A stretch of DNA of 10,203 nucleotides from Actinomycetota bacterium (GCA_005883885.1 VAYF01000083.1:1-10203); one strand, 5' to 3'; shown: positions 1-6,993, counted from the stretch's first letter. A program made the numbers and translations. The notes: a model not told the origin generated them from the letters alone.

Positions 1-65
1 GTGCGTCGCGAAACAGGTGACCAGACCGGTCAGGAATCGAGAAGCGAAGGTCGGCGAGCCGCAGC

Positions 66-71
66 TAGCCT
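66..71 (+). promoter_or_regulatory. -10 element of a probable leaderless promoter for the VOC gene
   Basis: TAGCCT fits the TANNNT -10 consensus. It ends 7 nt before the ATG at 79, so transcription would begin at or next to the start codon. No Shine-Dalgarno precedes that ATG, which agrees with a leaderless transcript. No convincing -35 hexamer is visible at 17-18 nt spacing. Confidence 0.45.
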
Positions 72-78
72 GACCGTC

Positions 79-492
79 ATGAACGACATCACGATCCACG
101 CCAGCTTCCTGCCCCATGACGACCCGGAGGCATCGGTCGCCTTCTACCGCGACACCCTCGGCTTCGAGGTCCGCATGGACGTCGAATACGGTGGGATGCA
201 TTGGATCACGGTCGGCCCAGCCGACCAGCCCGGTACGTCGATCGTCCTGTACCCGCCGGCCGCCACCCCCGGCATCACCGACGACGAACGCCGCACGGTC
301 GCCGAGATGATGGCGAAGGGCACCTTCGCATCGATCCTGCTGGCCACCAAGGATGTCGACGGCACGTTCGAGCGGGTGCAGGCCGGCGACGTCGAGGTGG
401 TCCAGGAGCCGACCGACCAGCCCTACGGGGTCCGCGACTGCGCTATCCGGGATCCCGCGGGCAACCTCGTCCGCATCCAAGAGCTGACTTGA
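79..492 (+). CDS. VOC-family (glyoxalase/bleomycin-resistance fold) protein
   Basis: This 137-residue protein has the vicinal-oxygen-chelate fold: two beta-alpha-beta-beta-beta modules that usually form a metal-binding barrel. Visible hallmarks are an N-terminal strand (ITIHASFLPHDDPEASVAFY) followed by the helix-and-turn motif FYRDTLGFEV at about residues 22-31. The C-terminal signature DPAGNLVRIQE covers 125-135. H7 and E135 sit where VOC metal ligands usually lie. The substrate cannot be told from sequence; members include dioxygenases, isomerases and antibiotic-binding proteins. The frame is open back to a GTG at position 1, but homology begins at the ATG at 79, which has a -10 element just upstream. 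The next gene follows after 15 nt, so the two are probably co-transcribed. Confidence 0.85.
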   Translation: MNDITIHASFLPHDDPEASVAFYRDTLGFEVRMDVEYGGMHWITVGPADQPGTSIVLYPPAATPGITDDERRTVAEMMAKGTFASILLATKDVDGTFERVQAGDVEVVQEPTDQPYGVRDCAIRDPAGNLVRIQELT

Positions 493-507
493 CAGAAGGA
501 GGAACCG

Positions 508-975
508 ATGAGCGCACAGAAGGCGACGACGAGGTCCCGCAAGAGCACCACCGCGGCCCGCGGGAAGCCCGCGCGATTGACGGCCGAGGAGCGCGCCGCG
601 ATGAAGGCCTACCTCAAGGAGCAGAAGGCGGCCGCGCAGGGGGCGGACATGCTGCGCGAACTCTTCGACCGGGTCGCCGAGATGCCGCCGAAGGACCGTT
701 CCATGGCCAAGCGGATCCACGAGATCGTTACCACGGCCGCTCCCTCCCTCGAGCCGAGGACGTGGTACGGCATGCCCGCCTACGCGAAGGACGGCAAGGT
801 CATCTGCTTCTTCCAGAGCGCGGACAAGTTCAAGGCGCGGTACGCGACGTTCGGCTTCAGCGACGCGGCGAAACTCGACAAGGGCGCCCTGTGGCCGGTC
901 GCGTTCGCGCTGAAGGAGTTGTCGGCCGCCGAGGAGAAGAAGCTCGGCGCGCTCGTGAAGAAAGCGGTGAGCTGA
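508..975 (+). CDS. DUF1801-domain protein with basic N-terminal tail
   Basis: This 155-residue cytoplasmic protein carries a DUF1801 (YdhG-like) domain at about residues 62-150. It is recognised by the conserved stretch TWYGMPAYAKDGKVICFF (85-102), then KFKARYATFGFSD and ALWPVAFALKEL. Homologues are sometimes annotated as iron chaperones, but the biochemical role is uncertain. Residues 1-45 form a Lys/Arg/Ala/Thr-rich extension resembling a nucleic-acid-binding tail; that role is an inference. Translation starts at an ATG 5 nt after a near-perfect Shine-Dalgarno (AAGGAGG, 496-502). The gene lies 15 nt after the VOC gene and is probably in the same transcript. VOC, DUF1801 and RibD-like genes often cluster in actinobacterial accessory regions. 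Confidence 0.85.
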   Translation: MSAQKATTRSRKSTTAARGKPARLTAEERAAMKAYLKEQKAAAQGADMLRELFDRVAEMPPKDRSMAKRIHEIVTTAAPSLEPRTWYGMPAYAKDGKVICFFQSADKFKARYATFGFSDAAKLDKGALWPVAFALKELSAAEEKKLGALVKKAVS

Positions 976-1054
976 GGACCGAGCTGATCCGCGTGCATGG
1001 CGCGTGCGTGAACGACCTGACAGCACCACGAGCGGGGAGACGAGGAGGATTGCC

Positions 1055-1678
1055 GTGACGAAGGTCGTCATCGACATGTCCATGTCCCTCGACGGGTTCG
1101 TCGCTGGCCCGGACGACGGCAGGGCCGACCCGCTCGGTCGACACGGCGGCATGCATCTCTTCGACTGATACTTCTCCGGACAGGAGGAGTACCGCGATCC
1201 GCTGTTCCGGCCCGTGCCGGGCGCCAACCTCCACGAGGTGCAGCGCATGTTCGCCGAGAGCGGCGCCTTCATCTTCGGGCGGCGGACCTACGAGATCGCC
1301 GACGGTTGGCGCGGTCGTCATCCCGTGGACGGGATGCCGGTCTTCGTGCTCACGCACGATCCCCCGCCCGACTTCCCACACGGGCCCTCGAACCTCACCT
1401 TCGTCACCGACGGTATCGAGAGCGCGATCGACCAGGCACGTGCGGTGGCGGGTGACAAGGACATCAAACTCGGCGGTACCTCTCCTGGGAAGCAAGCACT
1501 CGCCGCCGGGCTGTGTGACGAGATCCTGATCCACCTTGCCCCGTATCTCCTCGGCGGCGGCGTGCGGCTCTTCGATCCGATGCCGGACGGGATCCAACTC
1601 GAGAGGCTTTCGAGCAGCGACGGCCCCTTCGCGACCCACCTGCGCTACCGGGTGACCGGGGAGCCTCGATCGACATGA
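1055..1678 (+). pseudogene. RibD/dihydrofolate-reductase-like gene interrupted by an in-frame TGA
   Basis: Read through, this encodes a 207-codon protein of the RibD C-terminal / dihydrofolate-reductase-like family, NADPH-dependent reductases with a Rossmann-like fold. The N-terminus KVVIDMSMSLDGFVAGPDD, the middle GAFIFGRRTYEIADGW and the C-terminal GGTSPGKQALAAGLCDEI and YLLGGGVRLF are typical. Codon 38 (1166-1168) is TGA, between HLFD and YFSG, where relatives normally have Trp (TGG). The frame stays open on both sides, so this is a single-base nonsense change and not a frameshift. The GTG start at 1055 is supported by GAGGAGG (1042-1048) at 6-nt spacing. Neighbouring genes use TGA as a true stop, so general recoding is unlikely. 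A shorter protein could restart at GTG 1214 or ATG 1247 but would lack the N-terminal strand of the cofactor-binding fold. A sequencing error is the main alternative. Confidence 0.75.
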
Positions 1679-1739
1679 CCCGGAGCCGGGCGCCAGCCGG
1701 ATCAGCCGATGCCTGACCTCGGCGGTGAGCCAGTCGTTG

Positions 1740-1812
1740 CTCCGGGGGTGGGACTCGAACCCACAACCTACGGATTAACAGTCCGCCGCTCTGCCAGTTG
1801 AGCTACCCCGGA
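1740..1812 (-). tRNA. tRNA-Asn (anticodon GTT)
   Basis: A full 73-nt cloverleaf folds on the minus strand. The acceptor stem is TCCGGGG/CCCCGGA with discriminator G. The D stem is GCTC/GAGC, the anticodon stem GCGGA/TCCGT with loop CTGTTAA, and the T arm GTGGG-TTCGAGT-CCCAC. The anticodon GTT (complement of 1777-1779) reads AAC/AAT, hence asparagine. The bases after the discriminator are CAA, so the terminal CCA is not encoded and must be added by a nucleotidyltransferase. It stands alone and is transcribed divergently from the small membrane protein gene at 1894. Confidence 0.97.
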
Positions 1813-1825
1813 TCGGAGTGTCGCG

Positions 1826-1834
1826 AGTCTAGCA
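1826..1834 (-). promoter_or_regulatory. extended -10 promoter of tRNA-Asn
   Basis: On the minus strand the sequence TGCTAGACT fits an extended -10 (TGNTANNNT). It would place the transcription start near 1819, giving a leader of about 6 nt before the mature tRNA 5' end at 1812. No clear -35 is seen, as expected for extended -10 promoters. Confidence 0.45.
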
Positions 1835-1856
1835 GCGGCCTTCCCCGCGACCGCGC

Positions 1857-1862
1857 TAGGCT
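1857..1862 (+). promoter_or_regulatory. -10 element for the small membrane protein gene
   Basis: TAGGCT matches TANNNT. It lies 31 nt before the ATG at 1894, giving a short leader that contains a G-run (1881-1887) that could act as a weak Shine-Dalgarno. It sits back to back with the tRNA promoter on the other strand. Confidence 0.35.
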
Positions 1863-1893
1863 AGATGCTCGCATCATCACGGGGGGGATACGC

Positions 1894-2163
1894 ATGAAGC
1901 TCCGATCGCTCATCCTGTTCGGCGCCGGGATCATGACCGGCCTCGCGATCGCTCGGAAGATGAGCGCAGACGAACCGGAAGTGCTGCACGGACCGGCGCG
2001 CGTCACCGCGCCGGCCAATCCCGCGCTCCGCGCCGTGACGTCGCAGGCGCAGCGGATGGCCGATCGCGCCACCGTCGCGAGCCTCGAGGCGATCAAGCGA
2101 GCCCGTGGCGCGATCCGCGAACGCCTTGCCGAAGAGCCGTACGACGACGTCAACTGGAACTGA
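1894..2163 (+). CDS. small single-pass membrane protein
   Basis: This 89-residue protein has one N-terminal transmembrane segment at about residues 4-20, rich in Gly/Ala/Ile and preceded by MKLR, so the N-terminus is probably cytoplasmic or in a short loop. A hinge rich in Pro and Ala (about 31-45) follows. An Arg/Ala/Glu-rich amphipathic helix covers about 47-78, and the tail is acidic (YDDVNWN). The pattern MKLRSLILFGAGIMTG resembles the short GAGYVLG-type (YtxH-like) membrane proteins common in actinobacteria; no function is known to me. The ATG at 1894 is preferred over in-frame upstream codons because those overlap the tRNA and its promoter. Its stop lies 3 nt from the stop of the convergent prepilin gene, leaving no room for a shared terminator. 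Confidence 0.7.
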   Translation: MKLRSLILFGAGIMTGLAIARKMSADEPEVLHGPARVTAPANPALRAVTSQAQRMADRATVASLEAIKRARGAIRERLAEEPYDDVNWN

Positions 2164-2166
2164 GCG

Positions 2167-2688
2167 TTACCAATTCGCCTGCCACGTGATGGAGCCGTTG
2201 TTCGCCGCGTAACAGTCCGCCGCGGTGCCGCCGGTGAGCGTCGCGTACTGGGTGTCGTTGGGCGGATCGTCGAACATGAGGAAGCACGTCCCGGATTTCG
2301 AGAAGGCGGCCAGGTACAGGACGCCGGTCGTCGTGTCCTTGCTGACGGTGGTCGGTCCGGTGCTCGAGGTCGCCTCGTCGACCCAGGTGATCGAGCTCTC
2401 CACGCCCTGCAGCTCGGGGATGGTCGCATCGAGGTAACGGTCGTTGGGGTCGCGCGCCGAGGAGGTCGCGTAGATCACCCGTCCCGCGGTGAGCGCCACA
2501 CGCAGCGAGGCCTTCGCCGCCGCCTCTTCGGCCCGGGTTCGAGCCCCGATGAAGGTCGGCAGCGCGATCGCGAGCAGGATCCCGAGGATGAGCACGACGA
2601 CCATGAGCTCGATCAGCGTGAAGGCACGCTCGTCCCTCCTCAGGGCAGCCCAACGACGCCCGAGGGGGATCCAGATGGGACGGATCAT
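2167..2688 (-). CDS. type IV prepilin-like protein (PilA/PulG pseudopilin type)
   Basis: This 173-residue protein has a class III (prepilin) signal. A long basic leader (RRWAALRRDERA) is followed by FTLIELMVVVLILGILLAIALP, the hydrophobic N-terminal helix of type IV pilins and pseudopilins. Prepilin peptidase should cut between A22 and F23; Glu at mature position +5 is present. Position -1 is Ala, where Gly is usual. The mature protein is about 151 residues, with a globular C-terminal domain whose C135 and C159 may form the disulfide loop seen in many pilins. The gene follows rpoD by 59 nt on the same strand. No peptidase, ATPase or platform protein lies in the window, so the assembly machinery must be elsewhere. 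Its start has no strong Shine-Dalgarno, so an alternative start cannot be ruled out. It could be a pilus subunit or a competence/secretion pseudopilin. Confidence 0.85.
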   Translation of the reverse strand: MIRPIWIPLGRRWAALRRDERAFTLIELMVVVLILGILLAIALPTFIGARTRAEEAAAKASLRVALTAGRVIYATSSARDPNDRYLDATIPELQGVESSITWVDEATSSTGPTTVSKDTTTGVLYLAAFSKSGTCFLMFDDPPNDTQYATLTGGTAADCYAANNGSITWQANW

Positions 2689-2702
2689 GCTTCAGCATCG
2701 GC

Positions 2703-2727
2703 ACGGGTCGAGGTCGGGTTGACCCGT
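2703..2727 (-). terminator. possible stem-loop after rpoD
   Basis: A 7-bp inverted repeat (ACGGGTC / GACCCGT, 11-nt loop) lies in the 59-nt gap between the rpoD stop and the prepilin start. A 10-bp palindrome (GTCGGCCGAC, 2734-2743) is nearby. No T-tract follows, so it may attenuate or process rather than terminate transcription. Confidence 0.25.
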
Positions 2728-2747
2728 CACCCGGTCGGCCGACAGGT

Positions 2748-4061
2748 CTATTCGAGGTAGTCGCGCAGCTTCTGCGACCGGGAAGGGTGGCGCAACTTCG
2801 AGAGGGTCTTGCTCTCGATCTGACGGATCCGCTCGCGCGTGACGCCGAACTCCTTGCCCACCTCTTCGAGCGTTCGTGGGTGACCGTCGACGAGCCCGAA
2901 CCGGAGCTGGATGACCTTCTTCTCCCGCTCGGACAGCGTGTGGAGGACGCCCTCGAGCTGCTCCTGGAGCAGGATGAAGCTGGCGGCGTCGACCGGGACC
3001 ACCGCGTCGGCGTCCTCGATGAAGTCGCCGAGCTGCGAATCCTCTTCCTCCCCGATCGGTGTGTGGAGCGACACGGGTTCCTGGGAGACCTTCTGGATCT
3101 CACGGACCTTCTCCGCTCCGACGCCCATCACCTTGCCGATCTCGTCGGGTGTCGGTTCACGACCGAGATCCTGGAGCAGCTGTCGCTGTACCCGGACGAG
3201 CTTGTTGATCGTCTCCACCATGTGGACCGGGATCCGGATCGTCCGGGCCTGGTCGGCGATGGCTCGCGTGATGGCCTGGCGGATCCACCAGGTTGCGTAC
3301 GTCGAGAACTTGTACCCCTTGGAATAGTCGAACTTCTCGACCGCCCGGATCAGCCCCAGGTTGCCCTCCTGGATCAGGTCCAGGAACAGCATCCCCCGTC
3401 CGACGTAGCGCTTGGCGATCGAGACGACCAGGCGGAGGTTCGCCTCGATCAGCTTCTTCTTGGCCAGCTGTCCGTCGCGCTCGACGCGACGACAGAAGTC
3501 GACGAGCTCTTCCTCGGTCTTCGGGCGGAAGCTCTTCGGCATCTTGTCGCGGCCGATCCCCTCGACCTTGGCGAACGCCGAGAGCTGATGCTCGCGGATC
3601 TCCCAGACCTTCTCGACGAGGAACTTGAGGACCTTCGGTTCGGGTTTAACGTCTTCCGCGACGTGATGCTGCAGGGCCGTCGACAGCTCCCCCGCCTCGA
3701 TCCGCCGGGCCAGGTCCACCTCCTGGGCCGCGTTGAGCAGTGGGACCTTGCCGATCTCCTTGAGGTACATCCGCACCATGTCGTTCGTGGGTGCGCGGAG
3801 GAGGTCGACCTCGATCCGGACCTGGGTCGCAGCATCCGTATCGTCACCGGGGACCTCGATGACCTCGATGTTCTCGGTCGTCAGATGCTCTTGGATCTGG
3901 GTGAGGAACTCCTCGACCTGTTCGGGCGTGAAGTCCTCGACCGGGACGGCCTCGAGGAGGTCCTCCGACGTGACGAATCCTCGCTCGCGCCCTCGGGCGA
4001 CGATCTGTTCCTTGACCTCGTCGATCCCGAACGGCTCACGAGCAGCCGCTGGTTCGCTCAC
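2748..4061 (-). CDS. rpoD: primary (housekeeping) RNA polymerase sigma factor, sigma-70 group 1
   Basis: This 437-residue protein directs core RNA polymerase to -10/-35 promoters. Region 1.1-like sequence covers about 9-60 (VKEQIVARGRERGFVTSEDL). Region 1.2 is at about 92-125 (DMVRMYLKEIGKVPLL). Region 2 is at about 206-276 with the invariant NLRLVVSIAKRYVGRGM, DLIQEGNLGLIRAVEKFD and YKFSTYATWWIRQAITRA. Region 3 follows to about 360. Region 4 ends in the helix-turn-helix TLEEVGKEFGVTRERIRQIE and the SKLRHP tail. The full set of regions with a near-invariant 2.3/2.4 marks the essential sigma factor. The linker between regions 1.2 and 2 (about 125-200) looks longer than in well-known actinobacterial SigA proteins. 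The start is GTG at 4061, with GAAGGA 6 nt upstream. The gene lies 88 nt downstream of dnaG with its own likely promoter. The name sigA would be equally valid. Confidence 0.97.
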   Translation of the reverse strand: MSEPAAAREPFGIDEVKEQIVARGRERGFVTSEDLLEAVPVEDFTPEQVEEFLTQIQEHLTTENIEVIEVPGDDTDAATQVRIEVDLLRAPTNDMVRMYLKEIGKVPLLNAAQEVDLARRIEAGELSTALQHHVAEDVKPEPKVLKFLVEKVWEIREHQLSAFAKVEGIGRDKMPKSFRPKTEEELVDFCRRVERDGQLAKKKLIEANLRLVVSIAKRYVGRGMLFLDLIQEGNLGLIRAVEKFDYSKGYKFSTYATWWIRQAITRAIADQARTIRIPVHMVETINKLVRVQRQLLQDLGREPTPDEIGKVMGVGAEKVREIQKVSQEPVSLHTPIGEEEDSQLGDFIEDADAVVPVDAASFILLQEQLEGVLHTLSEREKKVIQLRFGLVDGHPRTLEEVGKEFGVTRERIRQIESKTLSKLRHPSRSQKLRDYLE

Positions 4062-4096
4062 AAGGTGTCCTTCGCGATGTCGGGCACGACCGCCAC

Positions 4097-4102
4097 AGTG
4101 TA
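4097..4102 (-). promoter_or_regulatory. candidate -10 element of an rpoD promoter
   Basis: On the minus strand TACACT fits the TANNNT consensus inside the 88-nt dnaG-rpoD gap. It predicts a start near 4090 and a leader of about 29 nt that includes the rpoD ribosome binding site. A good -35 is not evident. An internal promoter would let rpoD be expressed apart from dgt-dnaG. Confidence 0.35.
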
Positions 4103-4149
4103 CGGAACGGCTCGGCAGGCGACCCGGGAGCGGAACGACGGTCGGCTTT

Positions 4150-5940
4150 TCACGACAGCTCGCCGTGTAGTCGCTGCCGTATGCGCCGGATTTCGCCGTC
4201 CACCTCGGCGAGTTGGCGGAAGAGGTCGTCCCAGCCGGGATCGACCGTCGGATTGAGCTTCTGCAACCGCATGCGCATCTGATCGCTCCGCGACTTCAGC
4301 AAGAACTCGTTGAGCCGTGCGAGCACTCCGTCCGCGTACTCGGCGGTTTCGTCGCCTTCGAGCGGGTCCACGACGAGCGAAGCGACCTGACCCGCCAGGG
4401 ACGGATCCGGGCCGGCAACGATCGACGAGACGTCACCATCGGCATCGCGAAGCGCCACGAACAGCCGCCGGTTGGCGGGCGTGCGGAAGTGGTCCTCGGT
4501 GAGACTCACCATGGCGTCCCGGTAGGTATCGGCGTTCGCGGCGAGGAGTTTCAACATCTCTCGCTCGACGCGTTCCTGGGCCGTGCTCCGCTTGATCGCC
4601 TTCGCGACCTCCGTCGGACGGCCCCCGAGCCGCCGCTCCAACGATTGGAGCACGCTCGACTCCGAGACACCGGCCAGGTCTGCAAGCAGTCCGGCATACT
4701 CGCTGCGTCGCACGGGGTCGGTGAGCTGCTGGAGGTATGGCAGCGCGGCCGCAACCGCCGCAGATCGACCCTCGACGGTGCCGAGGTCATGGCGCTCGAC
4801 CGTCCTTCGGATCATGAACTCGACGAGCGGTCGAGCATGGGTCGCGGCATCGCGCACCCCCTCGGCCCCGTGCTTCGCGACGAACTCGGCGGGGTCGAGC
4901 CCTTCGGGGATCACCATGACGACCGCCTGGATCGGGAACGTCTCCTGGAACGCGGAGGCGCGCTCGGCCGCGCGCGCGCCCGCCTCGTCCGAATCGAACG
5001 CGAGCACGGCGCGCTCCGCGAACCGTGAGAGCAAGGAGAGATGTTTCTCGCCGAGGGCCGTCCCGCACGTGGCGACGACGTTGTCGATGCCGGCCTGCGC
5101 GAGCCCGATCACGTCGGTGTAGCCCTCGACCACGAAGGCTTCCCCAGAACGCGCGATCGTCGCCCGCGCGCGATGGAGGTTGTAGAGGATCTCCTGCTTG
5201 CGATAGATGGGTGTTTCCGCGGTATTGAGGTACTTGGCCTGTTCGCTCGCGCGTTGGTCGCTCGGCAACACACGAGCACCGAAACCGATGTTGCGACCCT
5301 GGAGATCCTCGATGGGGAACGTGATCCGGCCGCGGAACCTGTCGCGGACGGTTCCGTCATCGCTCCGGCTGGCGAGCCCCGCCTCCAGGAGTAACTCCGG
5401 CGACAGACCGGAGGACCCGACGAGTCGGCGGAGCAGGAAGTCGGGGTACCCGGGGGCATAGCCGATGCCGAAGCGTTCGACGGCTTCGGCGGTGATCCCC
5501 CGCTCCGTGACGTACGCGCGTGCATCCTCGGCTTCGCGGCCCCCCTCGAGCATGGCGCGGTAGAGGTCGGCGGCCTCCTCGTTCGCCCGGTAGAGGGCGG
5601 CCCGGCGCTCGGCCGCCCGGCGCTCCGCGAGCGAGTCACCCTCATAGCGGAGGTGCACCCCCGCGGTCTGCGCCAGCCGTTCGATGGCCTCGACGTAGGA
5701 CAGGTGCTCCAGCTCCCGGAGGAAGGTGATGGCGTCCCCTCCTTTGCCGCACCCGAAGCAGTAGAAGACCTGTTTGGACGGCGACACGCTGAACGACGCG
5801 GTCTTCTCGTGATGGAACGGGCACAATCCGCTCAGGGAGTCGTGCCCGGTCTTCTTCAGGGAGAGGTAGTTCCCGACGAGCTGGACGATGTCCGTCCGCT
5901 CCTTGACCGCGTCGATGTCGTCCTGCCGGATCCGAGCCAA
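4150..5940 (-). CDS. dnaG: DNA primase
   Basis: This 596-residue protein synthesises RNA primers at the replication fork and partners with the replicative helicase. The N-terminal CHC2 zinc-binding domain is intact (C40, H43, C61, C64; CPFHHEKTASFSVSP and FYCFGCGKGGD). The primase core follows (FGIGYAPGYPDFLL, then FRGRITFPIEDLQGRNIGFGAR at 202-223). The Toprim domain carries E272 in FVVEGYTDV, the acidic pair D316 and D318 in LAFDSDEAG, and D349 in GLDPAEF, all expected metal-binding positions. The C-terminal ~130 residues form the variable helicase-interaction region. Length is normal for bacterial DnaG. Start is TTG at 5940, with TAGGAG 5 nt upstream, 16 nt after the dgt stop, so the two genes are almost certainly co-transcribed. 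Confidence 0.97.
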   Translation of the reverse strand: MARIRQDDIDAVKERTDIVQLVGNYLSLKKTGHDSLSGLCPFHHEKTASFSVSPSKQVFYCFGCGKGGDAITFLRELEHLSYVEAIERLAQTAGVHLRYEGDSLAERRAAERRAALYRANEEAADLYRAMLEGGREAEDARAYVTERGITAEAVERFGIGYAPGYPDFLLRRLVGSSGLSPELLLEAGLASRSDDGTVRDRFRGRITFPIEDLQGRNIGFGARVLPSDQRASEQAKYLNTAETPIYRKQEILYNLHRARATIARSGEAFVVEGYTDVIGLAQAGIDNVVATCGTALGEKHLSLLSRFAERAVLAFDSDEAGARAAERASAFQETFPIQAVVMVIPEGLDPAEFVAKHGAEGVRDAATHARPLVEFMIRRTVERHDLGTVEGRSAAVAAALPYLQQLTDPVRRSEYAGLLADLAGVSESSVLQSLERRLGGRPTEVAKAIKRSTAQERVEREMLKLLAANADTYRDAMVSLTEDHFRTPANRRLFVALRDADGDVSSIVAGPDPSLAGQVASLVVDPLEGDETAEYADGVLARLNEFLLKSRSDQMRMRLQKLNPTVDPGWDDLFRQLAEVDGEIRRIRQRLHGELS

Positions 5941-5956
5941 TGCCGCTCCTATCGCG

Positions 5957-6958
5957 TTACAGGAGCCAGCCCCGGGGAAGGAAGAGCCGCTCGTACGTCC
6001 GCAGAGCGTACCGGTCCGTCATCCCGGCGATGTGGTCGGCTACCCGGGTGGTCAGGTCCCCCGGCGTTCGCTGGTGCTCCGCGGGTAGCTCGTCGGGATG
6101 CTCCAGGTAGTGCTGGAAGAGGTCCCGGAGCAGCTTGACGGCCTTGTCGTGATCCTCGTGCGCTCCTTCCCGGAGATAGACCTCGGCGAACATGAAGTCG
6201 CGAAGATCGTCCAGCGCCCGGAACACGGGCGAGGACAGTCGGATGTCCGGCTTCCCGTCGCTCTGCTCGACCAGATCGCTCACGAGGGTGTTGATCCGCG
6301 CCGAATGGGTCGGACCGAGCACTTCGAGCGGCCCCGCCGGGAGCTCGTCGGCCCGAAGGACCCCGGCCCGGATCGCGTCGTCGACGTCGTGGTTGACGTA
6401 GGCGATCCGGTCGGCGAACCGCACGGTCTTGGCCTCCAGCGTGGACGGGGGCGGCATGGACCAGGGATGGTGCAGCATCCCGTCGCGAACCTCCCACGTG
6501 AGGTTCAGCCCGCGTCCATCGTCCTCGAGATGCTCGACGACTCGGAGCGACTGCTCCGAATGACGGAAGGGGCGCCCGAGGAACGGGGTGAGCGCCTGCT
6601 CCCCGAGGTGTCCGAACGGCGTGTGGCCGAGATCGTGCCCGAGCGCGATGGCTTCGGTCAGATCCTCGTTGAGCCGCAACGCGCGAGCGACCGTTCGAGC
6701 GATGTGGCTGACATCGAGCGTGTGCGTCAGCCGCACGCGGTAGTGGTCGCCCTCGGGCGCGAGGAACACCTGCGTCTTGTGCTTGAGACGGCGGAACGCT
6801 TTGGAGTGGACGATCCGGTCGCGGTCGCGCTGGAAGCAGGTGCGGATCGCATCGGGCGGCTCGGGCCGTTCGCGTCCACGGCTCTCCGCCGCCAGCACCG
6901 CATGCGGCGAAAGGGTGTCTCGTTCTATCTGCTCCGAGCGTTCACGGGGGGTCGGCAC
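5957..6958 (-). CDS. dgt: deoxyguanosinetriphosphate triphosphohydrolase-like protein (HD domain)
   Basis: This 333-residue protein hydrolyses dNTPs to deoxynucleosides and triphosphate, adjusting the dNTP pool. The family signature SRGRERPE is at 26-33, then IRTCFQRDRDRIVHSKAFRRLKHKTQVF with HRLTHT-type metal residues. The HD-domain ligands are H79 (RLTHT), H108-D109 (GHDLGH) and D183 (FADRIAY). The region PFGHLGEQAL and the C-terminal motif MTDRYALRTYERLF are typical of the type II dGTPase-like family. The start was set at GTG 6958 because homology begins just after it. The frame runs open far upstream only as an antiparallel shadow of the preceding gene. No Shine-Dalgarno is present, but TACCAT ends exactly 6 nt before the GTG, suggesting a leaderless transcript. 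It precedes dnaG by 16 nt, an order common in actinobacteria. Substrate preference within dNTPs is not predictable. Confidence 0.93.
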   Translation of the reverse strand: MPTPRERSEQIERDTLSPHAVLAAESRGRERPEPPDAIRTCFQRDRDRIVHSKAFRRLKHKTQVFLAPEGDHYRVRLTHTLDVSHIARTVARALRLNEDLTEAIALGHDLGHTPFGHLGEQALTPFLGRPFRHSEQSLRVVEHLEDDGRGLNLTWEVRDGMLHHPWSMPPPSTLEAKTVRFADRIAYVNHDVDDAIRAGVLRADELPAGPLEVLGPTHSARINTLVSDLVEQSDGKPDIRLSSPVFRALDDLRDFMFAEVYLREGAHEDHDKAVKLLRDLFQHYLEHPDELPAEHQRTPGDLTTRVADHIAGMTDRYALRTYERLFLPRGWLL

Positions 6959-6964
6959 GCGACC

Positions 6965-6970
6965 ATGGTA
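6965..6970 (-). promoter_or_regulatory. -10 element of a probable leaderless dgt promoter
   Basis: On the minus strand TACCAT (TANNNT) is followed by exactly 6 nt and then the GTG start of dgt. This is the spacing that places the transcription start on the first base of the start codon. It lies in the 35-nt gap after the upstream ydcF-like gene. Confidence 0.5.
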
Positions 6971-6993
6971 GCGGCAGGCTCCGACGCGTCCGG

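Noticed and set aside
1..78. N-terminal extension of the VOC protein from a GTG at position 1
   Set aside because: The extension is Arg/Glu/Gly-rich without family similarity. Conserved VOC sequence starts at the ATG at 79, which has a -10 element just before it.
1166..1168. TGA as a tryptophan codon (alternative code)
   Set aside because: TGA is the natural stop of the VOC, DUF1801, dnaG, M15 and other genes here, with no extension of homology past them.
2535..2550. GGGTTCGAGCCCC resembling a tRNA T arm
   Set aside because: It lies in the prepilin coding sequence and has no acceptor, D or anticodon stems at proper distances.
2787..4256. Long plus-strand open frame antisense to rpoD and the end of dnaG
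   Set aside because: It is a GC-rich mirror frame full of Asp/Leu/Arg with no family match; the minus-strand rpoD is unambiguous.
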